Assembly (NCBI GenBank): GCA_023388195.1
Contig: JAEWGR010000038.1
Coordinates: 1-40,218, forward strand
Reading direction: 5' to 3'
Origin: Bacillota bacterium
GTDB lineage: Bacteria; Bacillota; Negativicutes; Sporomusales; Sporomusaceae
DNA length: 40,218 nt
Position numbers and translations under genes: made by a program. Of this stretch, positions 25,317 through 33,359 are shown one piece after another. Under the pieces are notes generated by a model. It was given only the letters and a program-made list of their open reading frames with translations, did not search any database and was not told where the DNA came from. Each line of letters opens with the position of its first letter. Position 1 is the stretch's first letter.

Positions 25317-25652
25317 TTATAGCACCTCCTGCTCTCGTCGCTGACTTTGCATCTTAAGACTAATAACGCCGCTTAACAACAGTACAATCAAGGCAAGCTT
25401 GGCCGGTATGACCGGTGCGTCAAACAATATAATCTCTGCCAGTACAGTTCCCGCTGTTCCCAGGCCAACGAAAACAGCATAGACCGTCCCCACCGCAAGA
25501 TCCCGCCCAGCCATAATCAACAGGTAAAAGCTGATGATTATGGCGATTAAGGTTCCACCCCATTCCCAGACACTATCTGCATGCTTAAGCCCGATTACCC
25601 AGCTCACTTCAAAAAAAGCAGCAATGACAACAGATAGCCAAACTTTGTTCAT
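25317..25652 (-). CDS. ykkC: SMR-family efflux subunit YkkC-like (guanidinium exporter)
   Basis: A 111-aa protein with four membrane segments. It is very like Bacillus YkkC as remembered: FEVSWVIGLKHADSVWEWGG, ISFYLLIMAGRDLAVGTVYA and VFVGLGTAGTVLAEIILFDA. The helix-1 Glu that binds cation and proton is present. The start ATG 25652 has GGGAGG eight bases upstream; the open frame extends seven codons further without a credible start. It is the first gene behind the guanidine riboswitch. Confidence 0.9.
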   Translation of the reverse strand: MNKVWLSVVIAAFFEVSWVIGLKHADSVWEWGGTLIAIIISFYLLIMAGRDLAVGTVYAVFVGLGTAGTVLAEIILFDAPVIPAKLALIVLLLSGVISLKMQSQRREQEVL

Positions 25653-25670
25653 TCTCCTTACCTCCCCCAA

Positions 25671-25725
25671 CAAAATAAAGCCCGGAAAAATAGGCTGCTC
25701 TAGTGCAGCTATTCTCCCGGGCTTT
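25671..25725 (-). terminator. Regulated terminator of the guanidine riboswitch
   Basis: AAAGCCCGG (25725-25717) pairs with CCGGGCTTT (25685-25677), with an inner AGCTGC/GCAGC helix, followed by ATTTTG. The left arm is part of the 3' conserved segment of the aptamer, so guanidine binding and termination compete for it. Ligand would allow read-through into ykkC. Confidence 0.85.
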
Positions 25726-25797
25726 TATCCCTCCGTGCTCCAGTCCGAAGACTGTCGTTTTCTCTCGGACCAGACCAGCGAACTGCGGAACCCTAGA
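25710..25797 (-). ncRNA. Guanidine-I (ykkC) riboswitch aptamer
   Basis: The minus strand carries the hallmark conserved blocks in order: CTAGGGTTCCGC (5' end), CTGGTCCGAGAG (25773-25762), a variable hairpin AGTC-TTCG-GACT, ACGGAGGGAT and AAAAGCCCGGGAGA (3' end). These match the ykkC/guanidine-I consensus as remembered. It senses free guanidinium and switches on export genes; here a ykkC/ykkD pair follows, the classical context. Confidence 0.93.
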
Positions 25798-25821
25798 AAA
25801 CTATTTATTATATTGAGTACT

Positions 25822-25849
25822 ATTATATACAATTGGCTTGCGATGTCAA
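25822..25849 (-). promoter_or_regulatory. Sigma-A promoter of the riboswitch-ykkCD operon
   Basis: TTGACA (25849-25844) and TATAAT (25827-25822), both perfect consensus, are separated by 16 bp. The predicted start near 25815 leaves about 18 bases before the aptamer. Confidence 0.85.
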
Positions 25850-25951
25850 GAGTCTTACCGCAGTCTGAGCAAAGTGATTCCGTAAGCACCAGCTAATTGG
25901 GGACAGGAAAGCGGCAGGCGGCAACGTCATGGACATTGATAAATTTAGCCT

Positions 25952-27676
25952 CTAGAGTTTAAATTTATCAATAGCTGACTGAAGGTCTTGTGCCATTTTG
26001 GCAAGATCATGACTGGATGATGATATTTCTTCCATAGAGGCTGATTGTTCCTCGGTTGCTGCCGACACTGTCTGCGCCTGGCCAGCGGCTATTTTGCTGA
26101 GCTCGTCTATTTCTTTCACAGACACGACAATCTGTTGGCTGCCACTTTCCATCTGTTTAATTTCGTGTGAAATTTTCTGCACTTGTTCAGACACTTGGGT
26201 TACCAAGTTGGCAATAGCACCAAAGGCCTGACCGGCAACATTGACAACGCTTGTCCCGACAGCGACCTCTTGTGTGCCTTCATTCATAGCCATGACAGCT
26301 TTATCCGTATCGGCTTGTATTTCACCGATTAATAACGCGATCTGCTTGGCTGCATCTTGTGATTGTTCCGCTAACTTACGAACTTCCTCCGCGACTACGG
26401 CAAAGCCGCGCCCTTGTTCACCTGCTCTTGCTGCCTCGATTGCGGCGTTTAGCGCCAACAAATTTGTCTGGCCGGCGATTCCCGCTATAGTATCAATAAT
26501 CTGCCCGATCTCCTTGGACCGTTCGCCCAAACCGGCAACCACCTTGGCGGAGTTATTCACAGTCTGTTCTAGTTTTGTCATTTGACTAACGGCCTTCTCG
26601 ACAGACTGGCCGCCATCTTTTGCGGTTTCAGTCGCGCGGTCTGTTATCTGGGTTACAAGGCTGGTGGTTATCCCCACCTGTTGAATGCCCATGGACATTT
26701 TCTCCACCACGATCGCTGTATCGTTGACAGCATTCACTTGTTTTTCGGCAACACTGGCCACTTCTGAGATAGCTACCGCGACTTGATTTGATACTTGTGC
26801 CGATTGGTCGGCACTGGCATTCAGTTCCTCTGATGCTGCCGACAACTGTTCTGACTGCAGGGAAACAATTTGTATAAGATTCCTAACCCCGCTTTTCGAT
26901 TTTTGCAACGAAGTATATAATTCACCGAATTCATCCTGCCTCTGCAAAATGGAGTTTTCCTTGCTGCCCAGATTGCCTGCAGCAATGTCATTAAGTTCTG
27001 TTACTAAGGCTACTACAGGTTTAGTGATAGTTCGCCTAAGAACCAAAGTCAATATTATTCCGGCACTTGCCGATACGAGCATTAATATCACAGATACACT
27101 TACCGCTTGAGCAGAAGTACGGTCTGCTTGGGAAACTCTTTGTATAACCGACTGAGACTCTCGCTCCACTGTGGAGTGTATAATTTGTTGATTCGATTGT
27201 GTTACTGAGGTAAGCTCCTTTACGAGTGCACCTAACTTCTGGTTAATTTCATTCTTGGCTTGTGGACTGACATCAGTTTTTGACTGTTCTTTCAAAAGGG
27301 GCACCAGCCCATTCAATATCCCGTCACGATATTGTTGTGTCCCAGCCAGCAACTTTTCAATCTCTTGCTTGTTTTCTGTGGTGGCAACCTGAAGCAGCTG
27401 CTTCTCCATATCAATAACTTTAGTCATTCTTTGCTCAAAACTTGTTTTAGATTGTTCATTCTGATCTACAATGTATCGCCTCATATCCAAGGCAGCACCG
27501 GTTAATTCGTTTTCTATTTGCGAAGCCGTAACTGCCCGATTGTAGTCCGCTTGAATATCTTTAACATTACCCAGGGAATTCTGTGAGCTAAAGAAAGAGT
27601 AAACCCCTAAAACGATTATCATGAGTACCATAAATGCAAGGGCAATTGCCATTTTACTGCTAATTTTGAGATTCAT
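25952..27676 (-). CDS. Methyl-accepting chemotaxis protein
   Basis: About 574 aa. Membrane segment one is at about 9-30, followed by an extracytoplasmic four-helix-bundle-type sensor (to about 190), a second membrane segment, a HAMP linker (VLRRTITKPVVALVTELNDI) and the signalling coiled coil. The hairpin tip reads IAGIAGQTNLLALNAAIEAA and RAGEQGRGFAVVAEEVRKLAE, the CheA/CheW contact region common to all MCPs. There is no C-terminal CheR-tethering pentapeptide. The ligand is unknown. ATG 27676 is chosen, with AAAGGA upstream; the frame is open to 27775 but those residues carry no family features. It stands alone on the minus strand. Confidence 0.93.
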   Translation of the reverse strand: MNLKISSKMAIALAFMVLMIIVLGVYSFFSSQNSLGNVKDIQADYNRAVTASQIENELTGAALDMRRYIVDQNEQSKTSFEQRMTKVIDMEKQLLQVATTENKQEIEKLLAGTQQYRDGILNGLVPLLKEQSKTDVSPQAKNEINQKLGALVKELTSVTQSNQQIIHSTVERESQSVIQRVSQADRTSAQAVSVSVILMLVSASAGIILTLVLRRTITKPVVALVTELNDIAAGNLGSKENSILQRQDEFGELYTSLQKSKSGVRNLIQIVSLQSEQLSAASEELNASADQSAQVSNQVAVAISEVASVAEKQVNAVNDTAIVVEKMSMGIQQVGITTSLVTQITDRATETAKDGGQSVEKAVSQMTKLEQTVNNSAKVVAGLGERSKEIGQIIDTIAGIAGQTNLLALNAAIEAARAGEQGRGFAVVAEEVRKLAEQSQDAAKQIALLIGEIQADTDKAVMAMNEGTQEVAVGTSVVNVAGQAFGAIANLVTQVSEQVQKISHEIKQMESGSQQIVVSVKEIDELSKIAAGQAQTVSAATEEQSASMEEISSSSHDLAKMAQDLQSAIDKFKL

Positions 27677-27776
27677 AATAGCTATTCCTTTCGCTGTGCG
27701 TAATAGCACAAAAAAATATATAAGAGTGCTTGCTTGGGAAAAGTGAACTAGCGTTATACCGGATTGTCTACACATA

Positions 27777-28298
27777 GTCGGACAACTTGTATAAACTTCG
27801 AACGGCGGAACTATTTCTCCCCTCTACATGTCCTTATTTAATTTATCTAGCTTAGTGCAGCCGGCCTGCTACTATAGATTATAGTCAATTCAAATTCCTC
27901 CTTATGCCAATGTATGTACCCTTTTGGGGATACTCACAATCAATGTTGCTAAAAATGATATATAATGACAATTTTTTCATTTTTCTCTCTTTCGACATTT
28001 TCTTTATATTTCCTGCTTATATCTTATCAAAAAAGCGGAATATACAATAGACATGGACATTCGCTTTCTACTATTCGTCATTCAGTTTATTTTATCGCAC
28101 ATTATTCGCCGGAAGCACTTGAAAGCTCAAAGACTGTACCACCTTACCTATCCTGACTGTTACAATTGCCAATAGATCAAGGCAATGTTAAAGGGCTTGC
28201 CGCCTGCTTTCCTACAGACAACAAGCCCTCGCGGCTGCTTAACATAATTTTTGTCCAACTTGTGGACGCACGTTTCCCGCTGGATTCTTATTCTACTA
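27777..28298. other. Intergenic region with one strong hairpin
   Basis: AT-rich sequence without a credible gene. An 8-bp perfect stem AGGGCTTG/CAAGCCCT (28192-28199 with 28222-28229) lies downstream of the tautomerase on the minus strand and may act as its terminator, although only a short T-run follows (TTTAAC). I see no supported promoter for the chemotaxis gene. Confidence 0.45.
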
Positions 28299-28508
28299 TT
28301 ACTTGTTAAGATGATTTTTCCTGAAATCAGTAATGGTTTCTCCGCCCATCCCCCAATTATCCACATCAACTTCCTCAATTACGACAACAGTCGTAATTGG
28401 CGGTTTTCCTAACACATCGCGCAGAAGCTCCGTTGTTCCCTGTATCAACTGTTCCTTTTGTTCTTTTGTTGCCCCTTCGCGCGTGATCTTAATATTAACA
28501 TATGGCAT
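28299..28508 (-). CDS. 4-oxalocrotonate tautomerase family protein
   Basis: A 69-aa protein beginning MPYVNIKITREGATKEQKEQ, with the catalytic Pro directly after the initiator Met and the typical GTTELLRDVLGKPP and VVVIEEVDVDNWGMGG segments. These enzymes form small hexamers using Pro1 as general base; the physiological substrate is unknown. ATG 28508 is required to expose Pro1, and AGAGGGAT lies about nine bases upstream. The reading frame is open further upstream, where it encodes a nitroreductase remnant. Confidence 0.85.
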   Translation of the reverse strand: MPYVNIKITREGATKEQKEQLIQGTTELLRDVLGKPPITTVVVIEEVDVDNWGMGGETITDFRKNHLNK

Positions 28509-28799
28509 ACTAATATCCCTCTTTTCTATATATTTTCTAACAGAGCTGCACCCGCGGCCACAATTACTCTCATACTTTACTTTTGTCGACAAATCTCTGC
28601 GGACAGGAGCCCTACTGCTGCTATCAGTATACCCTAAGCAAACATTTGTCACCAGATCAATCTTCGCATCGATATTAAAAATTCGCGTTGCATCCTCTTT
28701 GGCAAACAGAGAAAACCAGAGAGCACCTAATCCTAGCCCATGGGCGGCACGAAGTATATTCTCAATAGCTGCCCAAAAAGCATGTTCGTACCTGAATAC
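28509..28799 (-). pseudogene. Remnant of a nitroreductase gene (C-terminal part)
   Basis: The frame directly upstream of, and in phase with, the tautomerase is open for 97 codons after a TAA. It reads FWAAIENILRAAHGLGLGA, then LVTNVCLGYTDSS and DLSTKVKYE. This is the C-terminal FMN-binding region of nitroreductase-family proteins (AxxNxLLAAhxLGLGscW, then lGyp, then a VxYE ending). The N-terminal half and a proper stop are missing, and no start or ribosome site precedes it. Confidence 0.6.
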
Positions 28800-28828
28800 T
28801 TAAAAATTAGGCCTGTACACGCCTATGT

Positions 28829-30193
28829 CTAACTTCGATGGCGCACTTCTATAATACATATTTCTTTTGCGAGTTCATTTAATTTTTCTGATATGTTAAC
28901 AATATGATTTTTATCTAAATTGGCATCCCACTCATCTAACAATAATAGTTGAAACTTGCCGCTTTTTTTTATCTCATCTAATGATTCTCTGATTTTTTCA
29001 CCAGTGGATAAGCTTTTATCAGAACTGAAGGCAAAAAACATATCAGAATGGGGTGGTAACAGGAATGCTTTTTCGCTTAACTGCTCCTTAATCAGGGCAA
29101 GAAGTGATGATTTTCCGGTACCATTATCTCCCCGTAACGTAGTTCTTCCCGGACTATAGTCTTGCGTGATAGCCTGTAGGGAATTAATAGAATCAATATT
29201 AATAAATGTATTGTCTTTTTCAGCCTTAATCCGATTCCAGGCAATAGTGCCCACAGGTATGGGGTCCGGAATCAACAAGGCTGATTTTAATCCTTCAAGA
29301 CGCGTTTTTAAACTATTCCAGCGCGATGCATAGGCTACAATGGCACTCACATGAAAAATGGTTATAATCTGTCGTGGAAATGTAGCAATAAGCATACTTA
29401 GGAACACTTCATTGCTTATATTCTGATATATTAGCCACACCCATGTACCAACTACCGGAAATAAGATGAGAAACATTGAAATTATGGTTGTCAATTCACT
29501 AAAAAGCACAGATTTTAAAGCTGACTTATTCGCGTTTTGCTGTTTATCGCCAAAATGGTTTTTCCATAAATGCATATTTAATTGATTGCCAATTAAAATG
29601 GAATCCCAGGCTGGTAATAATGATTGCATCATCGCGGTCCGGTCTGCTTGCGCCTGTTTGGCAGAAGAGGTTACCAGCGGTTTTAGACTTTTAATAGCAA
29701 TGGTAATTAAAGGAATCGTTATGGCGTAAGCAAAAATTAAACTTTTATCAATAATAAAACCAAGAATGGCTATGTTAAACACAATATTAAAAAGAGTAGT
29801 GAATACATTTAGGATAAACCCGACGAATTCAGTGATTACTAACCATGCCTCATTATTTAAATAAGGCTGCCGTTCTTGCTTGAAGCCGATATTGGTTCTT
29901 AACTGAGCTCTTCCTTTAAAAGCAGCTGTAAAGATATCAACATACTTGTTAAAAGAACTAAAAGTAGCTTTGCTTTGCAAGTAAACCGTCCCGGGAGCGG
30001 GAATATAAATTAAGAATAATGATACTATAAATAGAAATAACCACAAGGAAAGATCTTGTTTTAAAACGACTGCCTGACTTAATTTAGCTATCCATAAAGT
30101 TGAAGATGCGAATATTGCCTGTAGGATAAGAATACATAGTATCATTAAATAAAAACTTTTATTAATGAAAATGAATATAATAAATTTTTTCAT
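28829..30193 (-). CDS. ABC transporter half-molecule with shortened ATPase domain
   Basis: A 454-aa protein with an exporter-like membrane domain (about six segments, 10-290) and a very short ATPase domain (about 325-454). Walker A is GDNGTGKS (355-362), the signature LSTGEK (395-400), Walker B LLLLDE (416-421), the D-loop NLDK and the switch His in EVRHR (452). Only about 33 residues separate Walker A from the signature, against roughly 95 in normal exporters, and the Q-loop Gln appears replaced (LPPHSDMF). All catalytic motifs are nevertheless present and in order. The substrate is unknown. The gene is clearly AT-richer than its surroundings, which suggests transfer. Start ATG 30193 with AGGAG upstream. 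Confidence 0.72.
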   Translation of the reverse strand: MKKFIIFIFINKSFYLMILCILILQAIFASSTLWIAKLSQAVVLKQDLSLWLFLFIVSLFLIYIPAPGTVYLQSKATFSSFNKYVDIFTAAFKGRAQLRTNIGFKQERQPYLNNEAWLVITEFVGFILNVFTTLFNIVFNIAILGFIIDKSLIFAYAITIPLITIAIKSLKPLVTSSAKQAQADRTAMMQSLLPAWDSILIGNQLNMHLWKNHFGDKQQNANKSALKSVLFSELTTIISMFLILFPVVGTWVWLIYQNISNEVFLSMLIATFPRQIITIFHVSAIVAYASRWNSLKTRLEGLKSALLIPDPIPVGTIAWNRIKAEKDNTFINIDSINSLQAITQDYSPGRTTLRGDNGTGKSSLLALIKEQLSEKAFLLPPHSDMFFAFSSDKSLSTGEKIRESLDEIKKSGKFQLLLLDEWDANLDKNHIVNISEKLNELAKEICIIEVRHRS

Positions 30194-30383
30194 TTAGACA
30201 TGTACTCCTAACCAAATTATTATTTTAGCTAAAAAGCACGGTAAAGTATCTATTTCATTAAGCAGGTAATTGGTTATCCTTTAATGGCGGTTTTTGCTGC
30301 ACCAGCAGGTTACTGATTTGTATTTGATATCCCTTTTATAATCCCCTTCCTAAATATGTAATAATTTTGCATCTAATTCCAAA

Positions 30384-30623
30384 TTAGCACGACTGTAGGA
30401 AGGTGATAAACTCCTGGTGAATGTCCAGAATGGCGCTGACCTTGCCGCAACCGGCATCGTTGGTACCGGCCAATTTGAGGATATTGTCCACCCGGACAAA
30501 GATATCCACATTAAAGGCCTCGCTTAAGATACCTTGCAGCATCAGCCGGTCATCCGGCTTTGCCCCGGCGTCTGCAGCTTTCTGCCCCGCTCTCCCGGCA
30601 GAAAGGAAACCAAACTCGGACAA
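30384..30623 (-). pseudogene. Small GC-rich ORF of unknown function, possibly frameshifted
   Basis: An open frame of 79 codons from TTG 30623, extending upstream without stop into VCVINTSRRGF. It includes ILSEAFNVDIFVRVDNILKL and AGTNDAGCGKVSAILD. The TTG has no ribosome site. A good one (AGGGGG, then seven bases) lies before ATG 30658, but that ATG is in another frame and meets TAA after three codons. The base composition differs from the AT-rich ABC gene next to it. I recognise no family. It is either a gene broken near its start or not coding. Confidence 0.3.
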
Positions 30624-30717
30624 AAAGCCGCGCCGGCTGGTGTTAATTACGCAGACATAATAATACCCCCTATATCAGACTGAGGCCGGTATATCCTTCC
30701 GTTTTTTACAGGGGAAA

Positions 30718-30758
30718 TTAAAAGAACGCATGCAAAGGGTTTATCCCTACACATGCGT
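30718..30758 (-). terminator. Terminator after the histidine phosphatase gene
   Basis: On the minus strand ACGCATG and CATGCGT form a stem with an inner AGGG/CCCT helix, followed by TTCTTTT, directly after the phosphatase stop codon. Confidence 0.75.
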
Positions 30759-30764
30759 CCTCTA

Positions 30765-31346
30765 CTAATTTTCAGGTTTCTGCCATTTAACCACTTCACA
30801 ATTCCCATACTTAGGTAAGTATTTGAACCGGCTCATGAGCCATTCAACATCTTGCGTTTGATTGTCTTTTAAAAGCGTCATGGCCCGAATAAACTGCGCG
30901 TGAGTAAACATAATGATATATTTTTCTTCTAAACGTTCTAATCGTTCAATAGCCATCCTGGCCCGCGCTATCAGCATGGCAAAACTCTCGGCATCCTGGC
31001 CGTCTATGTAGTCTGGGTCAAGGCGTTGCCAATACGTATTGACCCGCTCCCTGCGGTCGTCAGCAGTAGTCCCAATGCAGGATGCCGGGGCGAGGTAGGT
31101 AAATTCCTGAACATCCCAAACAGCAACCGGCACATCTGGATACCGCTTTATAGTGTAAGAGGCTGTTTCCTGCGTGCGCAGAAAAGGGGAAGTTATAATC
31201 ATATCCGGTTTACAGGGTATGATTTGACTTATTGCCTGTGCTTGCTTGTGACCAGTCGCAGACAATGGTATCGTTACATGATTATCCGTAGCAGCCCCGG
31301 CGTTAGCAATGCTTTCGCCATGACGAATTAACCAGATTCTTTTCAT
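30765..31346 (-). CDS. Histidine phosphatase family protein
   Basis: A 193-aa cytoplasmic protein of the phosphoglycerate-mutase-like superfamily. The N-terminal LIRHGESIAN carries the phospho-accepting His in the RHG motif. Other expected elements are PLSATGHKQAQA, the second Arg in ITSPFLRTQETA, and the C-terminal catalytic His in MFTHAQFIRA. The substrate cannot be deduced. The ATG at 31346 follows GGGGTGAAACA. It is flanked by a terminator downstream and lies between the HNH gene and the doubtful ORF. Confidence 0.88.
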   Translation of the reverse strand: MKRIWLIRHGESIANAGAATDNHVTIPLSATGHKQAQAISQIIPCKPDMIITSPFLRTQETASYTIKRYPDVPVAVWDVQEFTYLAPASCIGTTADDRRERVNTYWQRLDPDYIDGQDAESFAMLIARARMAIERLERLEEKYIIMFTHAQFIRAMTLLKDNQTQDVEWLMSRFKYLPKYGNCEVVKWQKPEN

Positions 31347-31372
31347 TGTTTCACCCCATATACTTATGTATC

Positions 31373-31870
31373 TCAGTAAATATATAACCCCGCCTCTTCC
31401 TTTACCTCATTCTTGCAATTGCTCACAAATGTCTTAGTTCCCGCCTCATAGTTACATTTGGCATGACTAAAAGCGATATTATCCAGATCGTAAAAAAGCT
31501 GTGCCGGATTATCGCTTAAGATCCAGGATTCCTTGTGATCAATAGTAAATTCACCGATATCCTCAATCTTCTGACCACAACGAAAACAGGTATCCAGTTT
31601 ACACTTTTTGGCCAGTTCAAACATTAGAATTTTATTTAACTTAGATTTAGCAGTACTTAGCTTTTCGCCAAGAAGCTCCTGTATTTTCCGGGTACGGCGC
31701 TGATAAGGTTTCAAGCCGTCATCAGAAGTGTTATGCCTGATTTTATTTGCGTAAATCCCGGTACAGCTCCGGCTGCAAAAGAAATATTCCCGGCCCTCAT
31801 TTTGCTGTCTGCGAACTTCTTTATCCGGCTTATCAAACTCTACCCCGCATAGATGACAAATTACCCTCAT
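31373..31870 (-). CDS. HNH-endonuclease-like protein with N-terminal zinc finger
   Basis: A 165-aa protein. The N-terminus has CHLC (5-8) and FFCSRSC (about 30-36), forming a probable Zn finger. The C-terminal half has CFRCGQKI, then FTIDHKESW and NIAFSHAKCN, an HNH-type beta-beta-alpha-metal layout with DH and paired cysteines. The function could be a nuclease of a mobile element or a restriction-like role. It begins 66 bp beyond the 3' end of the tmRNA gene, a common integration hot spot. Its ribosome site GGAGG is the 3' arm of a hairpin, ten bases before ATG 31870. Confidence 0.65.
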   Translation of the reverse strand: MRVICHLCGVEFDKPDKEVRRQQNEGREYFFCSRSCTGIYANKIRHNTSDDGLKPYQRRTRKIQELLGEKLSTAKSKLNKILMFELAKKCKLDTCFRCGQKIEDIGEFTIDHKESWILSDNPAQLFYDLDNIAFSHAKCNYEAGTKTFVSNCKNEVKEEAGLYIY

Positions 31871-31880
31871 AATAGCAAAA

Positions 31881-31924
31881 CCTCCACCTAAGGTAATATA
31901 TTACTATTATACCTCAGGTGGAGG
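31881..31924 (-). terminator. Hairpin: tmRNA terminator that also masks the HNH ribosome site
   Basis: CCTCCACCT (31924-31916) pairs with AGGTGGAGG (31889-31881), continued by a G-U pair and AGGTA/TACCT, giving about 15 bp with a 14-base loop. It is followed by TTTTGC on the minus strand. It lies 12 bases beyond the tmRNA CCA end and ends in the GGAGG used by the HNH gene. Confidence 0.75.
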
Positions 31925-31934
31925 GGAGATTCAA
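31906..31934 (-). promoter_or_regulatory. Promoter of the HNH gene, inside the hairpin
   Basis: TTGAAT (31934-31929) and a perfect TATAAT (31911-31906) are separated by 17 bp on the minus strand. The predicted start near 31899 falls in the hairpin loop, so RNA made here contains only the 3' arm and leaves GGAGG free. Confidence 0.65.
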
Positions 31935-31935
31935 T

Positions 31936-32281
31936 TGGTGGAGGCGAGGAGAATCGAACTCCTGTCCAAGAATGTTACTGCATAAGCTTCTCCGAGCGCA
32001 GTCGGTGATTTAGATTTCGCCCCGTTGACGCCCACAGACAGGCTTCGCTGACGCTATCTCGATGAAGTTTCCCAGTCGGCTCTCCGAGAATTGAGCCTCA
32101 GGTATCCCACTAAATGACGTCCTATCCTAGGCCGCGGGAGTGCGCAGGCAGAACGTTAGCATTAAGCTGCTAAAGCGTATTCGTTGTTTGCGTTTACTTT
32201 TTTCCACCGTGTTGACGGGCTGATGGAACCCCGGCTCGCTACCTATACCATAACTACCCCTGTCGAAACCAGTACGCCCCC
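31936..32281 (-). ncRNA. ssrA: Transfer-messenger RNA (tmRNA)
   Basis: 346 nt. The 5' end GGGGGCGTACTGGTTTCGAC and the 3' end TTCGATTCTCCTCGCCTCC plus ACCA form the tRNA-like acceptor and T arm, with CCA encoded. The internal frame VNANNEYALAA ends in TAA at 32164-32162; the resume codon is probably GTA (32197) or GCA (32191), so the tag is at least ANNEYALAA. tmRNA rescues stalled ribosomes with SmpB, whose gene is 1.1 kb away on the same strand. Confidence 0.97.
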
Positions 32282-32459
32282 ATAGCATAAGGGGATCTGG
32301 GATTATTGCTGATTGGCAAACAACACTATATACTTCATTATTATCTTATTATATCATAAACCTTATATTCAGCCAAATAAAACTTTTACCATTTGCATAC
32401 CCATATACAGGATTACTGTTACACACGCCGAATATATGGGGTCTAAGGAGGGAATGATC

Positions 32460-33359
32460 TTGTCATCACAATATATCGGTATGCTGCTGGTTGCAGCTTC
32501 GGCCACCGGCTTTGCCACATTGGCCATTTTTATTAAATTTGCTTATGCTGCCGGCGCCAATATTAATACCATTCTTGCCGGACGGTTTGTCCTTGCATCA
32601 ATTTGCCTGGCACTTATTCTAAAATGGCGTGGTATCCCGCTGGTTGTCGATAAAGGGTTAATGCGCGACTTGTCACTAATGGGCGGTTTGGGTTATGGTT
32701 CCATGTCACTGCTCTTCGCCCTCGCCGTCAAATATCTGCCGGCTTCGCTGGCAGCTATGCTGCTGTATACCTATCCGGCAATTGTCTGTTTGTTATCCTT
32801 TGGCCTCGGCGACGAACAATATACCTGGTCAAAAGGTGCAGCGCTGGCCATCTGCTTCTCAGGCCTGTTTCTGGTGCTCGGCGTATCCTTTGAGAATATC
32901 AGCCTGCTGGGCTTGGCCTCTGGCCTGACTGCCGCGGTCTTCTACTCAGTCTATATTGTTATTGGCAACCGGCGCCTGAAGCAGGTTGATTCTATGGTCA
33001 CCACGGTCTACGTCTGTGCTTCAGCTGCCGTTGTTTTTCTGGTGACCGGACTTGCCTCCGGCAGCCTTATCTGGAATCTGCCCTACCAGGGCTGGCTGGC
33101 CATCATCGGTATTGCGCTCCTCCCGACCATTGTCGGGATAATGGGCTTTTTTGCCGGCATGAGCCGCATTGGCGCCTCAAGCGCTTCCATTATCAGTACC
33201 GCCGAGCCGGTAATTACCGTGCTGCTGTCCGTTATCCTGCTTAATGAAAAAATAACGCCGCTGCAGATTGGCGGCGGCATTTTGATCCTTAGCGGTATAT
33301 TGATTTTGCAGCTTTGGGCTGGAAAAAGCAAGTGCTCACAGGCAGTGGAACAACAATAA
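32460..33359 (+). CDS. DMT-superfamily (EamA) transporter
   Basis: About 299 aa with ten membrane segments in two five-helix EamA repeats. Typical parts are NTILAGRFVLASICL in the first half, YLPASLAAMLLYTYPAIV, and IGASSASIISTAEPVITVLL followed by LNEKITPLQIGGGILILSG at the end of the second. Members export metabolites or amino acids; the substrate is unknown. The start is placed at TTG 32460, eight bases after AAGGAGG; ATG 32454 is only two bases from it. It is the only plus-strand gene in the ssrA-smpB-rnr block, and its stop directly abuts that of the convergent smpB. Confidence 0.85.
   Translation: MSSQYIGMLLVAASATGFATLAIFIKFAYAAGANINTILAGRFVLASICLALILKWRGIPLVVDKGLMRDLSLMGGLGYGSMSLLFALAVKYLPASLAAMLLYTYPAIVCLLSFGLGDEQYTWSKGAALAICFSGLFLVLGVSFENISLLGLASGLTAAVFYSVYIVIGNRRLKQVDSMVTTVYVCASAAVVFLVTGLASGSLIWNLPYQGWLAIIGIALLPTIVGIMGFFAGMSRIGASSASIISTAEPVITVLLSVILLNEKITPLQIGGGILILSGILILQLWAGKSKCSQAVEQQ

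Noticed and set aside
27965..28156. A 63-codon hydrophobic open frame in the AT-rich gap
   Set aside because: No ribosome binding site, low-complexity Phe/Ser/Leu composition, and no neighbour context.
28160..28378. A 72-codon frame overlapping the tautomerase 3' end
   Set aside because: It overlaps a well-supported gene on the same strand in another frame and shows no motif.
31936..31960. Search for a phage attachment repeat at the ssrA 3' end
   Set aside because: Only an 8-base GGTGGAGG recurs nearby, as part of the hairpin; no longer copy of the ssrA end was seen in the window.
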